Assembly (NCBI RefSeq): GCF_029892565.1
Contig: NZ_JARXVH010000001.1
Coordinates: 868,001-932,000 of the forward strand
Direction of reading: 5' to 3'
From: Streptomyces pseudovenezuelae
GTDB lineage: Bacteria > Actinomycetota > Actinomycetes > Streptomycetales > Streptomycetaceae
DNA length: 64,000 nucleotides
Of the stretch, positions 8,375-17,346 are shown piece by piece. The notes under the pieces were generated by a model. The model was given only the letters and a program-made list of their open reading frames with translations. It was not told where the DNA came from and ran no database searches. The translations under genes and the position numbers were made by a program. Numbering within the stretch: the stretch's first letter is position 1; the number at the start of each line of letters is the position of its first letter.

Positions 8375-10768
8375 TCACGTTCCCGTGAGGTGCTCGGGGC
8401 GTACCGGCGTCCGGTTCAGTTCCAAACCGGTCGCGTTGCGGATGGCGGCCAGAACCGCCGGCGTCGACGACAGGGTCGGCGCCTCGCCGATGCCGCGCAG
8501 CCCGTACGGGGCGTGGTCGTCGGCGAGTTCGAGGACGTCGACCGGGATGGTCGGCGTGTCGAGGATGGTCGGGATGAGGTAGTCGGTGAAGGAGGGGTTC
8601 CTGACCTTCGCCGTCTTCGGGTCGACGATGATCTCCTCCATCACCGCGACACCCAGGCCCTGGGTCGTGCCGCCCTGGATCTGGCCGACGACGGAGAGCG
8701 GGTTGAGCGCCTTGCCGACGTCCTGCGCGCAGGCCAGTTCGATGACCTTGACCAGGCCGAGTTCGGTGTCGACCTCGACGACGGCGCGGTGCGCGGCGAA
8801 GGTGTACTGGACGTGCCCGAAGCCCTGTCCGGTATGCAGGTCGAAGGCCTCGGTCGGCCGGTGCCGCCACTCGGCCTCGATCTCGACGGTCTCTCCTTCG
8901 AGTACGTCGGCCAGGTGGGCGAGGACCTCTCCGCCGTCGGTGACGACCTTGCCGCCCTCCAGGAGGAGTTCGGCGGTGGCCCAAGCGGGGTGGTACGTAC
9001 CGAACTTGCGGCGGCCCAGCTCCAGGACCTTCTCGCGGACCAGCTCGCAGGAGTTCTTGACGGCGCCGCCGGTGACGTAAGTCTGGCGGGACGCGGAGGT
9101 CGAACCGGCGCTGCCCACCTGGGTGTCCGCCGGGTGGATCGTCACCTGGGTGACGCCCAGCTCGGTGCGGGCGATCTGCGCGTGGACGGTGACGCCGCCC
9201 TGGCCGACCTCCGCCATCGCCGTATGCACGACTGCAACGGGCTCACCGCCGACAACTTCCAGGCGGACCTTGGCCGTTGAGTAGTCGTCGAAGCCCTCGG
9301 AGAAGCCGACGTTCTTGATGCCGACCGCATAGCCGACCCCGCGGACGACGCCTTCGCCATGCGTGGTGTTGGACAGGCCGCCCGGCAACTGCCGTACGTC
9401 GGCGGCCTCGCCGGCCGTGAGCCACTGTTGCTCCGGCGGCATGGGCATCGCCTGGACGCGGCGCAGGAGTTCGGCGACCGGGGCGGGCGAGTCGACGACC
9501 TGTCCGGTCGGCATGAGGGTGCCCTGTTCCATCGCGTTGAGCTGACGGAACGCGACCCGGTCCATGCCCACCTCGTCGGCGAGCTTGTCCATCTGGGCCT
9601 CGTAGGCGAAGCACGCCTGGACCGCGCCGAAGCCGCGCATCGCGCCGCAGGGCGGGTTGTTGGTGTAGAGGGCGATGGCCTCGATGTCGACGTCCTCGAC
9701 GACGTACGGTCCGGCGCCCAACGAGGAGGCGTTGCCGACGACCGCCGGGGAGGCCGACGCGTAGGCGCCGCCGTCCAGGACGATCCGCGCCTTGAGGTGC
9801 GTGAGCTTGCCGTCCTTCGTCGCGCCGTGCTCGTAGTAGAGCTTGGCGGGGTGGCGGTGGACGTGGCCGAAGAAGGACTCGAAGCGGTTGTAGACGATCT
9901 TCACGGGTTTGCCGGTGCGCAGGGCGAGCAGGCAGGCGTGGATCTGCATCGACAGGTCCTCGCGACCGCCGAACGCGCCGCCGACGCCGGACAGCGTCAT
10001 GCGGACCTTGTCCTCGGGCAGGCCGAGGACGGGCGCGATCTGCTTGAGGTCCGAGTGCAGCCACTGGGTGGCGATGTAGAGGTCGACACCGCCGTCCTCG
10101 GCGGGGACCGCGAGACCCGACTCCGGGCCGAGGAACGCCTGGTCCTGCATGCCGAAGGTGTACTCGCCCTTGACGATGAAGTCGGCGCGCTCCCGGGCGG
10201 ATGCCACGTCTCCGCGGACGATCGGCTGGCGGTGCACGATGTTCGGGTGCGGGACATGGCCGATGTGGTGGTCGTCGCGGCCCTCGTGGATGAGGATCGC
10301 GTCCGGCGCGGTCGCGGACGACTCGTCGGTGATGACCGGGAGTTCGCGGTACTCGACCTTGATCTTCGCGGCGGCGCGGCGGGCCGTCTCCGGGTGGTCG
10401 GCGGCGACGATCGCGACCGGCTCGCCGTGGTGACGGACCTTGCCGTGGGCGAGAACGGGGGTGTCCCGGATCTCCAGGCCGTAGTTCTTCACGTCGGTGG
10501 GCAGGTCGTCGTACGTCATGACGGCGTAGACGCCCGGGGTCTTGAGCGCCTCGACGGTGTCGATGGAGACGATCTCGGCGTGCGCGACCGTGGAGCGCAG
10601 GATCTGGCCCCAGAGCATGTCCTCGTGCCACATGTCGGAGGAGTACGCGAACTCGCCGGTGACCTTGAGGGTGCCGTCCGGGCGGAGCGTGGACTCGCCG
10701 ATGCCGCCCTTGGTCGGGGAACCCTGGGTGACCTTGGTGGGAGTGCCGAGGGGAGCGTTGCTGGGCAT
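8375..10768 (-). CDS. Xanthine dehydrogenase, molybdopterin-binding large subunit
   Basis: This 797-residue protein belongs to the molybdenum hydroxylase large-subunit family. It has the aldehyde oxidase/xanthine dehydrogenase hammerhead domain early (FAYSSDM, ILRSTVAHAEIVSIDTVEAL, HHGEPVAIVAADHPETARRAA), then the cofactor-binding domains: SGVGGAFGGREDLSMQ, NNPPCGAMRGFGAVQACFA, GQGGVTVHAQIA and a C-terminal GLRGIGEAP close to the catalytic glutamate region. It oxidises hypoxanthine and xanthine towards urate together with the FeS and FAD subunits encoded immediately before it. The ATG at 10768 lies 2 nt after the FeS subunit stop; the longer open frame upstream is a shadow of the other two genes. 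Substrate is inferred from neighbouring purine genes. Confidence 0.93.
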   Translation of the reverse strand: MPSNAPLGTPTKVTQGSPTKGGIGESTLRPDGTLKVTGEFAYSSDMWHEDMLWGQILRSTVAHAEIVSIDTVEALKTPGVYAVMTYDDLPTDVKNYGLEIRDTPVLAHGKVRHHGEPVAIVAADHPETARRAAAKIKVEYRELPVITDESSATAPDAILIHEGRDDHHIGHVPHPNIVHRQPIVRGDVASARERADFIVKGEYTFGMQDQAFLGPESGLAVPAEDGGVDLYIATQWLHSDLKQIAPVLGLPEDKVRMTLSGVGGAFGGREDLSMQIHACLLALRTGKPVKIVYNRFESFFGHVHRHPAKLYYEHGATKDGKLTHLKARIVLDGGAYASASPAVVGNASSLGAGPYVVEDVDIEAIALYTNNPPCGAMRGFGAVQACFAYEAQMDKLADEVGMDRVAFRQLNAMEQGTLMPTGQVVDSPAPVAELLRRVQAMPMPPEQQWLTAGEAADVRQLPGGLSNTTHGEGVVRGVGYAVGIKNVGFSEGFDDYSTAKVRLEVVGGEPVAVVHTAMAEVGQGGVTVHAQIARTELGVTQVTIHPADTQVGSAGSTSASRQTYVTGGAVKNSCELVREKVLELGRRKFGTYHPAWATAELLLEGGKVVTDGGEVLAHLADVLEGETVEIEAEWRHRPTEAFDLHTGQGFGHVQYTFAAHRAVVEVDTELGLVKVIELACAQDVGKALNPLSVVGQIQGGTTQGLGVAVMEEIIVDPKTAKVRNPSFTDYLIPTILDTPTIPVDVLELADDHAPYGLRGIGEAPTLSSTPAVLAAIRNATGLELNRTPVRPEHLTGT

Positions 10769-10770
10769 CG

Positions 10771-11354
<584 letters not shown>

Positions 11355-11355
<1 letters not shown>

Positions 11356-12245
11356 TACGCGACTCCCTCCGAGCGGGCGGCGGTGCCGCGGTAGGACTCC
11401 CAGGTCCAGGTCAGGGTGCGGCGGGCCATGATGCCGACCGCGTGGCGGCGGTAGCTCGCGGTGCCCCGGACGTCGTCGATCGGGTTGCAGGCGGCGGCGC
11501 AGAGGTCCGCGAACTGCTTGGCGACCGACGGGGTGATGACCTTGCCGTTGTCCCAGAAGCCGCCCTCGTCGAGCGCCGCGTTCAGGAACTCCTCGGCCGT
11601 CTTCGCGCGCACCGGGGTGGGCGCGGCCGAGCCGATGCCGGTACGGACCGTGCGGGTCTCGGGGTGCAGGGCGAGGCCGAAGGCACACACGGCGATCACC
11701 ATGGCGTTGCGGGTGCCGACCTTCGAGTACTGCTGCGGGCCGTCCGCCTTCTTCACGTGGACGGCGCGGATCAGCTCGTCGGGCGCCAGCGCGTTGCGCT
11801 TCACGCCCGTGTAGAAGGCGTCGATCGGGATCAGGCGGGTGCCGCGCACCGACTCGGCCTCGACCTCGGCGCCGGCCGCCAGCAGGGCGGGGTGGGCGTC
11901 GCCGGCCGGGGAGGCGGTGCCGAGGTTGCCGCCGACGCCGCCGCGGTTGCGGATCTGCGGGGAGGCGACCGTGTGCGAGGCGAGGGCGAGACCCGGCAGC
12001 TCGGGCCGCAGGTTCTCCATGATCTGCGTGTACGGGACGGAGGCACCGAGCCGCACGTTCTCCTCGCCGACCTCCCACTCGTAGAGGTCGGCGACGCGGG
12101 TCAGGTCGAGCAGGTACTCGGGCCGACGGTGGTCGAAGTTGATCTCGACCATCACGTCGGTGCCGCCCGCAATCGGCACAGCGGTGGGGTGCTCGGCCTT
12201 CGCGGCGAGCGCCTCCTCCCAGCTGGCGGGGCGAAGGAAGTCCAT
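11355..12245 (-). CDS. Xanthine dehydrogenase, FAD-binding subunit
   Basis: A 296-residue protein of the FAD-binding (PCMH-type) subunit of molybdenum hydroxylases. The FAD loops are AGGTDVMVEI (about residues 26-35) and NRGGVGGNLGTASPAGDAHP (about 99-118), and the C-terminal CO-dehydrogenase flavoprotein domain ends in YRRHAVGIMARRTL. It hands electrons to NAD+. It is the first gene of the three-subunit operon, reading leftward, with GAGAG before the ATG. The 301-nt region upstream is shared with the divergent PucR-family regulator, which is the natural candidate to control it. Confidence 0.92.
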
Positions 12246-12546
12246 GACCGGCTCTCTTCTTCGTCTCGTGAGTCGTACGGAATGAGCCAGATCGTGTGCG
12301 GCGGCCCCGGCTCGTTCATGTGCTGTTTACGCGGAGTGGGCTCAGTACACAGCGCCGTACTCCACCAGGGTCAGTCACCGAAACCATGAAGGAGTTGGCT
12401 GGCCAACGCGGGCATCTTGTAGATTCGTATGAATAGAGGTCATCAGCAACCTCTCCGATTTCCTGTGGAAACGTGGGACACGGTCCCGCGCCCACGACCC
12501 CTCAGGATTCATCGTAGTTTTCGAGACACGGAACGGCGGCGACGAG
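12246..12546. promoter_or_regulatory. Divergent control region of the xanthine dehydrogenase operon and PucR regulator
   Basis: No ORF is supported here. Three dyads stand out: GTTGGC-TG-GCCAAC (12394-12407, perfect arms), an imperfect ATTCGTATGAAT (12424-12435), and AGAGGT with ACCTCT eight bases apart (12435-12454). All lie in an A/T-richer stretch midway between the two start codons, where both promoters should be. They are candidate operators for the PucR-type protein. No consensus is available by eye to decide which is used. Confidence 0.45.
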
Positions 12547-14217
12547 ATGCGGCTGCGCGCACTTCTGGACACGGACGCGCTGGGCCTCAGGCTGCTCGGC
12601 GGTGAGGACGAGCTGGATCGCACCGTACGCGGTGTCATGACCACCGACCTCCGGGACCCGAGCCGCTATCTGTCGGGCGGCGAGCTGGTGCTCACGGGCC
12701 TGGCCTGGCGCCACGACGCCAGCGACTCCGAGCCGTTCGTACGGCTCCTGTCGCAGGCCGGGGTGGCGGGCCTGGCGGCCGGCGAGGCCGAGCTCGGGGC
12801 CATCCCGGAGGACCTGGTGGCGGCCTGCGCCCGGCACCGGCTGCCGCTGTTCGCGGTGCACGAGTCGGTCGCCTTCGCGACGATCACCGAGCACGTCGTA
12901 CGGCAGGTCAGCGGCGAGCGCGCCGGGGACCTGGCGGCGGTCGTGGACCGGCACCGCCGGATGATGACCTCGGGCCCGACGGGCGGCGGCCCGGACGTGG
13001 TCCTGGACCTGCTCGGCTCCGACCTGGACCTGCGGGCCTGGGTCCTGTCCCCCACCGGCCGCCTGATCGCGGGCCCCAAGGTGACCGGCGCGCTGCCCGC
13101 GGACATCTGCGCCAAGCTGGCCGCCGCGCACCTCGCCGCCGCCCGCACGGGCCGCCGCGGCCCCCACCGGCTGGCCCTGGGTTCCTCCACGTACAGCCTC
13201 TTCCCGATCCGGAGCACCGGCCGTTCCGCGCAGGCCGCCCGGGACGTGCGCGAGACCGTGCTGTCGGACTGGCTGCTGGCCGTCGAGGCGGACGCGGGCG
13301 ACTGGCCGGCGGAACGGCTCGATCTGCTCCAGGGCGTCACCCAGCTGATCTCGGTCGAGCGCGACCGCCGGGACGCGGCGCGCACGGTCCGCCGGCGCCT
13401 CGCCCAGGAGGTCCTCGAACTCGTCCAGTCCGGCGCCGCCCCCGGCGAGGTCGCGGCCCGGCTGAGAGTCGCGGCCCCGGTGCTGCTGCCCGGCCTGGGC
13501 GCCGCCCCCCACTGGCAGGTGGTCGTGGCGCGGGTCGACTGGGCGGGCGCCGACATCGAGCCAGGACCGGTCGCGCAGGCACTCCTGGAGGAGATCCTCG
13601 TCGACCCGCTCGCCACCGGCCCCGAGCCCTCCGACCGCATCGCCGTGGCCCACACCGGCGACGAGGCCGTCGCCCTGGTCCCGCTGCCCGCCGTCTCCGC
13701 CGAGCACGACGGCTCGGAGACCGGGATCGTCGCCGACGCGCTCCTGGAATCCGTACGGCAACCGTTGTCGGCCGGCCTCGACGACGACGGGCAGGTCACC
13801 CTCGGCGTCAGCGCGGCCGTGCACTCGGCGGAGGGCCTGCGCGGCGCCCTGGAGGAGGCCCGGCACGCCCGCCGGGTGGCCGCGGCCCGCCCGGGCCGGG
13901 TCAGCGCGGCCGGCCACCAGGAACTGGCCTCGCACGTCCTGCTGCTGCCGTTCGTCCCGGACGACGTCCGCCGCGCCTTCACCGCCCGCCTCCTGGACCC
14001 GCTGCGCGAGTACGACCGCCGCCACCGCGCCGAGCTGATCCCCACCCTGGAGGCCTTCCTGGACTGCGACGGCTCCTGGACCCGCTGCGCGACCCGGCTC
14101 CACCTGCACGTCAACACGCTGCGCTACCGCGTCGGCCGGATCGAGCAGTTGACGAGCCGTGATCTCTCACGCCTTGAGGACAAGCTGGATTTCTTTCTGG
14201 CACTGCGGATGAGCTGA
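12547..14217 (+). CDS. PucR-family transcriptional regulator
   Basis: A 556-residue protein with the three-part PucR layout. Residues 1-125 form the PucR/purine-catabolism N-terminal domain (RTVRGVMTTDLRDPSRYLSGGELVLTG, SQAGVAGLAAG, LPLFAVHESVAFATITEHVV). A GGDEF-like middle domain covers about 270-470, with LGVSAAVHSAEGLRGALEEARHA. The C-terminus is a PucR-type helix-turn-helix (WTRCATRLHLHVNTLRYRVGRIEQ). Bacillus PucR controls purine breakdown in response to purine intermediates. Position head to head with the xanthine dehydrogenase operon makes that operon the expected target. The ATG has only weak purines upstream. Whether it activates or represses cannot be seen. Confidence 0.9.
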   Translation: MRLRALLDTDALGLRLLGGEDELDRTVRGVMTTDLRDPSRYLSGGELVLTGLAWRHDASDSEPFVRLLSQAGVAGLAAGEAELGAIPEDLVAACARHRLPLFAVHESVAFATITEHVVRQVSGERAGDLAAVVDRHRRMMTSGPTGGGPDVVLDLLGSDLDLRAWVLSPTGRLIAGPKVTGALPADICAKLAAAHLAAARTGRRGPHRLALGSSTYSLFPIRSTGRSAQAARDVRETVLSDWLLAVEADAGDWPAERLDLLQGVTQLISVERDRRDAARTVRRRLAQEVLELVQSGAAPGEVAARLRVAAPVLLPGLGAAPHWQVVVARVDWAGADIEPGPVAQALLEEILVDPLATGPEPSDRIAVAHTGDEAVALVPLPAVSAEHDGSETGIVADALLESVRQPLSAGLDDDGQVTLGVSAAVHSAEGLRGALEEARHARRVAAARPGRVSAAGHQELASHVLLLPFVPDDVRRAFTARLLDPLREYDRRHRAELIPTLEAFLDCDGSWTRCATRLHLHVNTLRYRVGRIEQLTSRDLSRLEDKLDFFLALRMS

Positions 14218-14257
14218 CCTCCGGCGGGGCCCGCGGCACGGAAGACTCCCACGACTT

Positions 14258-14273
14258 TGTGAAATCCTTCACC
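14258..14273. promoter_or_regulatory. Rex-like dyad (TGTGAA-N4-TTCAC)
   Basis: The sequence TGTGAAATCCTTCACC keeps both conserved arms of the S. coelicolor Rex operator (TGTGAACGCGTTCACA) and differs at four positions, three of them in the centre. It lies in the 137-nt gap between the PucR gene and the TPR gene, about 85 nt before the latter. Rex is a redox sensor that responds to NADH/NAD+. Function here is inferred from the match only. Confidence 0.35.
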
Positions 14274-14354
14274 TACCCCCTTGGCCCGGTACCTGGATTC
14301 GTGCTGAGATGCGGCCACCACTCAAAGCTCGATGGCGTGCTCGGGGAGGGCAAC

Positions 14355-15137
14355 GTGGCGCATACCGCCATGTCTGGTACCGGAACGACTGCAGGTGACG
14401 ATCCCCTCCAGACCGCGGTATGGCGGCTGCGCTCGCGGGCCTGCTGGGCCGACGCGGCGGCCCTCCTCCAACCGGTCACGGCACCGGCCGCGTTGCAACG
14501 GGCGTCGCTGCTGGTCGAACGGTGTCTGTACACCGAGCAGGGCTGGGAGGAGGCCGAGGACGCGCTGCGTACGGCCGAGGCGCTGGCCCACGGTGACGAG
14601 GAGCGGGGCGCGGCCGCTTGTGAACGCGGGCACCTTGCGTACGCGGCCACGCTGCACACCGTGCGGGACCGGGCCGACGAGGCGCGGGCGGCGCTCGGGC
14701 GGGCTGCGGCGCTCATCCCTCCGGGGGCTTCGGGGCGGGCTCTGTTGGACTTTCGGCGTGGGCTGCTTGCCGAGAATCTGACCGGGTCTCCGCAGTCAGC
14801 GCGGGCCGCGTATCGGCGGGCGCACGCGGGGGCCACCGCGCAGGGGGATCCGTTGTTGCTCTCGTTCACCTGGCGGCATCTGGCCGGACTCTCCTTGCGG
14901 GAAGGGGAGTTGGTCGAGGCGCGGCACGGCTTCGCCGAATCGCTGCGGATTCGGGAGGAGTTGGGGTATCTGGTCGGGACGGCGCCGGCCCTTGCTTCAC
15001 TGGCCGATGCGGAGTCCGAACCGGAGGCTTCGCGGTTGCGGGAGGAAGCCCGGCGGTTGTTTCGGTTGTTGGGTGGGGTGCCTACTTGGCTGGCGCGGCA
15101 GTTGGCCCCGCCTGAGCCGGATGCGGCAAGTGCTTAG
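14355..15137 (+). CDS. TPR-like helical-repeat protein of unknown function
   Basis: A 260-residue, alanine- and leucine-rich protein made almost wholly of paired helices. Tetratricopeptide-like spacing is visible in LVERCLYTEQGWEEAEDALRTAEAL, AATLHTVRDRADEARAALGRAAAL, GSPQSARAAYRRAHAGA and LREGELVEARHGFAESLRIREELG. Such folds usually mediate protein contacts. The GTG at 14355 is chosen because GGGGAGGG stands 5 nt before it; an in-frame ATG at 14259 lies inside the Rex-like dyad and has no ribosome binding site. No signal peptide or membrane segment is present. The gene is monocistronic. Codons towards the 3' end are less biased (more GGG, TTG, CGG) than in neighbouring genes. Confidence 0.75.
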   Translation: MAHTAMSGTGTTAGDDPLQTAVWRLRSRACWADAAALLQPVTAPAALQRASLLVERCLYTEQGWEEAEDALRTAEALAHGDEERGAAACERGHLAYAATLHTVRDRADEARAALGRAAALIPPGASGRALLDFRRGLLAENLTGSPQSARAAYRRAHAGATAQGDPLLLSFTWRHLAGLSLREGELVEARHGFAESLRIREELGYLVGTAPALASLADAESEPEASRLREEARRLFRLLGGVPTWLARQLAPPEPDAASA

Positions 15138-15183
15138 AACTTCAGCGATACCGCCGCGCCATGTCGTCTGTTTGGCGCGGCGC

Positions 15184-15222
15184 CGTCGTGGCTGGTCGCG
15201 CAGTTCCCCGCGCCCCTAAGGG
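15184..15222. repeat. Streptomyces intergenic repeat (CTGGTCGCGCAGTTCCCCGC type)
   Basis: The stretch around GGCTGGTCGCGCAGTTCCCC followed by GCGCCCCTAAGGG is a short repeat that I recognise from many Streptomyces intergenic regions, often near gene ends. Here it lies just after the TPR gene and before the convergent GntR gene stop. Only one copy is in this window, so the claim rests on recall of the family. Confidence 0.55.
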
Positions 15223-15241
15223 CGTTGGCGCTCCCGTCCGC

Positions 15242-16039
15242 TCACGACACGCCTGTGAAGTGCTCGCCCACCAAGCCCCGTACCGCCTCCACGTCCCTGG
15301 CGATCAAGGCCTCCAGCAGGACCGTGTGTTCCGCCGCGTCTGCCAGGAGGGCGGCTCGGCCTCGGGTTGGGGGGCCGCCCACCAGGGGCCATTGGGCTCG
15401 GCGGTGCAGGTCGTCGGCGATCTGGACCAGTTGGTCGTTGCCGGACAGGGAGAGGACCGCGCGGTGGAAGGTGCGGTCGGATTCCGCGTAGGTGGCCGGG
15501 CAGCCGGAGGTGGCGGCGCGGACCGTCGCCTCGGCGAGGGGGCGTAGGTCGGACCAGCGTTCCGCCGGGACCGTGCGCGCCAGCCGCAGCATGACGGGGA
15601 CCTCTATCAGGGCGCGTATCTCGGCGAGTTCGGCCAGTTCCCGGGCTCCGCGTTCGATGACTCGGAAGCCGCGGTTGGGGACCACCTCTACGGCGCCTTC
15701 CTGGGCGAGTTGCTGCATCGCCTCGCGGACCGGTGTGGCCGATACGCCGAAGCGGTCGCCGAGGGCGGGGGCCGAGTAGACCTCGCCGGGTATCAGGTCG
15801 CCCGCGACCAGCGCGGTGCGCAGGGCGTCGAGGATCTGGCCGCGGACGGAGGCCCGCTGGACCGGGCGCGGGGCCGGGATCGGCAGTTCGCTGTGGGTGT
15901 GCTCGCCCCGGGTGGCACCGGCGGCGAGGGCCCGCTCCCGCTGCACGTCGGGCGCGCCCGGCTGCTGCGGCACCCGGGTCGCGCCGGTCCACGCCTGAGG
16001 AATTCCCGTCTCTGCGGAGCCCTGGGTGCTCTGCCTCAC
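15242..16039 (-). CDS. GntR-family transcriptional regulator, FCD type
   Basis: A 265-residue repressor-type protein. After a disordered N-terminus of about 60 residues comes a winged helix (SVRGQILDALRTALVAGDL, YSAPALGDRFGVSATPVREAMQQLAQEGAVEVVPNRGFRV), then an FCD all-helical effector domain (LAEIRALIEVPVMLRLA, ESDRTFHRAVLSLSGNDQLVQIADDL, EHTVLLEALIARDVEAVRGLVGEH) with the Asp/His residues that often hold a metal. The GTG at 16039 is chosen because GGAGGAGGA precedes it closely; an ATG 12 codons upstream has no such site. It stands alone, divergent from the FhuF-like gene. Effector and targets are unknown; the purine genes nearby are one possibility. Confidence 0.85.
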   Translation of the reverse strand: MRQSTQGSAETGIPQAWTGATRVPQQPGAPDVQRERALAAGATRGEHTHSELPIPAPRPVQRASVRGQILDALRTALVAGDLIPGEVYSAPALGDRFGVSATPVREAMQQLAQEGAVEVVPNRGFRVIERGARELAELAEIRALIEVPVMLRLARTVPAERWSDLRPLAEATVRAATSGCPATYAESDRTFHRAVLSLSGNDQLVQIADDLHRRAQWPLVGGPPTRGRAALLADAAEHTVLLEALIARDVEAVRGLVGEHFTGVS

Positions 16040-16150
16040 GGGTCCTCCTCCGGACGTTTCGGTACTTGGGGTCATTAACGGCGCGTTGTTACTCGTCCGT
16101 CAAGCACCATAAGGGCACAAGCCGTCAGTTCAAATCCCAATGATCTTGGG

Positions 16151-16169
16151 TAAGGTAAGCCTTACCTCT
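16151..16169. promoter_or_regulatory. Iron box (DmdR/IdeR-type operator)
   Basis: AGGTAAG-C-CTTACCT is a perfect dyad with 7-bp arms, and the 19-bp TAAGGTAAGCCTTACCTCT fits the iron box bound by DmdR1/IdeR in actinomycetes. It lies about 30 nt before the start of the FhuF-like reductase gene, placed to block its promoter when iron is plentiful. Confidence 0.8.
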
Positions 16170-16197
16170 AGACGATCGCGGATTGGGTGGTCCTCGC

Positions 16198-17043
16198 ATG
16201 CCGGTGCCCGGCTCGCCGCTCACGGACGCGTACACCCGCCTGACCGAGGTCTTGCCGGGCCTGGAGGTCGTGGAGCGGTCCGTCGGGGAGCCACTTCCGG
16301 AGGGTGACGGCTGGGTCGCCGCCGACTCGCTCGCTGCGGGCGGGGCCGGCCTTGAGGCGTTCCTGACCTGGGACGACGACCAGGTGGTGCGGGACTACGG
16401 GCAGCGGGCCCGCCCGGATGTGGTCGCCAGCTTCGGGCTCCACCGGTACGCCTGGCCCGCCTGTCTCCTGATCACCGTGCCGTGGTTCCTGCTGCGCCGG
16501 GTGCCGCGCTATCCCGTGACGCACGTCTCGTACGACCGCACCGTGCCGGACCTCTCCATAGGGCGCCTGTCGGCGCGGGCGGAGGGCTTCGCCTGTCTGC
16601 CCGGCGATCCGGCGGCGGCGCTGCCCGGCGCCCGGGTGGTCGCCGACGAGGAGGCGCTGCACGCGGAGGTGCGGGCCGCCGTCGCCGAGCACCTCGAACC
16701 CGTGCTCGCCGGCTTCGGCCCGCGCATGCGGCGGCGCGGGCGCGCCCTGTGGGGCATGGCGACCGACGAGGTCGTGGAGGGGCTCTGGTACGTCGGTCAT
16801 CTGGTCGGCGAGGAGGAGCGGGCGCGGCGCGAGCTGGAGGCGCTGCTGCCGGGGGCGACCCGGCCGTACGTCGGCTCGGCGGCGTTCCGTCAACTCACCG
16901 GCCCGGACGGGGAGTCGCTGCCCACCCGCGACCGGGCGAGCTGCTGCATGTTCTACACGCTGCGCCCCGAGGACACCTGCGCCACCTGCCCCCGCACCTG
17001 TGACGCCGAGCGGGTCACCAAGCTGCTGCCACAGGCGAGTTGA
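16198..17043 (+). CDS. FhuF-like (2Fe-2S) ferric-siderophore reductase
   Basis: A 281-residue protein whose C-terminus has the FhuF 2Fe-2S motif: SCCMFYTLRPEDTCATCPRTC, that is Cys-Cys followed by Cys-X2-Cys. FhuF-type reductases release iron from imported ferric siderophores by reducing it in the cytosol. The central region also resembles the FhuF-like iron-transporter family (TWDDDQVVRDYGQRARPDVVASFGLHRYAWPACLLITVPWFLLRRVPRYP). An iron box lies directly upstream, which supports iron control. The ATG at 16198 is preceded by GGGTGG; a TTG 15 nt upstream is possible but weaker. No siderophore transporter or synthesis gene is adjacent, so it acts as a stand-alone unit. Confidence 0.87.
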   Translation: MPVPGSPLTDAYTRLTEVLPGLEVVERSVGEPLPEGDGWVAADSLAAGGAGLEAFLTWDDDQVVRDYGQRARPDVVASFGLHRYAWPACLLITVPWFLLRRVPRYPVTHVSYDRTVPDLSIGRLSARAEGFACLPGDPAAALPGARVVADEEALHAEVRAAVAEHLEPVLAGFGPRMRRRGRALWGMATDEVVEGLWYVGHLVGEEERARRELEALLPGATRPYVGSAAFRQLTGPDGESLPTRDRASCCMFYTLRPEDTCATCPRTCDAERVTKLLPQAS

Positions 17044-17346
17044 GGGACCCTCAGGCGCGGGCGCCGCGAGCCGTCCCGTAAGATCACCGGCGAACGAGGC
17101 GCCCGGCAGGTTACGGGGGATTCACAATTTCCTCACTTGCCGCAGGAACTTTCCGTGGAACCACTCGCACGGGTAGTCTTATTCGAACTCAACTCCCGCC
17201 CCTCATGCGGCAGTTCGAGCAGAACGCCGCCCTGGGCATCCCCTTGCACTTCCTTGGCGGCCTCTTGCCCCGAAAACGTCTGAGGGCCGCTGGGATTGGG
17301 TCACTATGGCGGGCGTTACGCCCTATCCCAATGCAAGGGACCCCAG
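17044..17346 (+). promoter_or_regulatory. Leader region of the DUF2637 gene
   Basis: No ORF is supported in these 303 bases; a frame starting at 17205 runs on out of phase under the next gene. GGAAC at 17157-17161 and GTCTT at 17176-17180 are 14 bases apart and resemble an extracytoplasmic-function sigma promoter. Just before the gene there is a nested dyad: TGGGAT (17291-17296) with ATCCCA (17325-17330), enclosing GGGCG-TTA-CGCCC (17311-17323). It could fold in the mRNA close to the ribosome binding site AAGGGA. Confidence 0.35.

Noticed and set aside
16121..16141. GTTCAAATCCC, resembling a tRNA T-loop
   Set aside because: The flanking bases cannot form a T-stem and no acceptor or anticodon stem is present around it.
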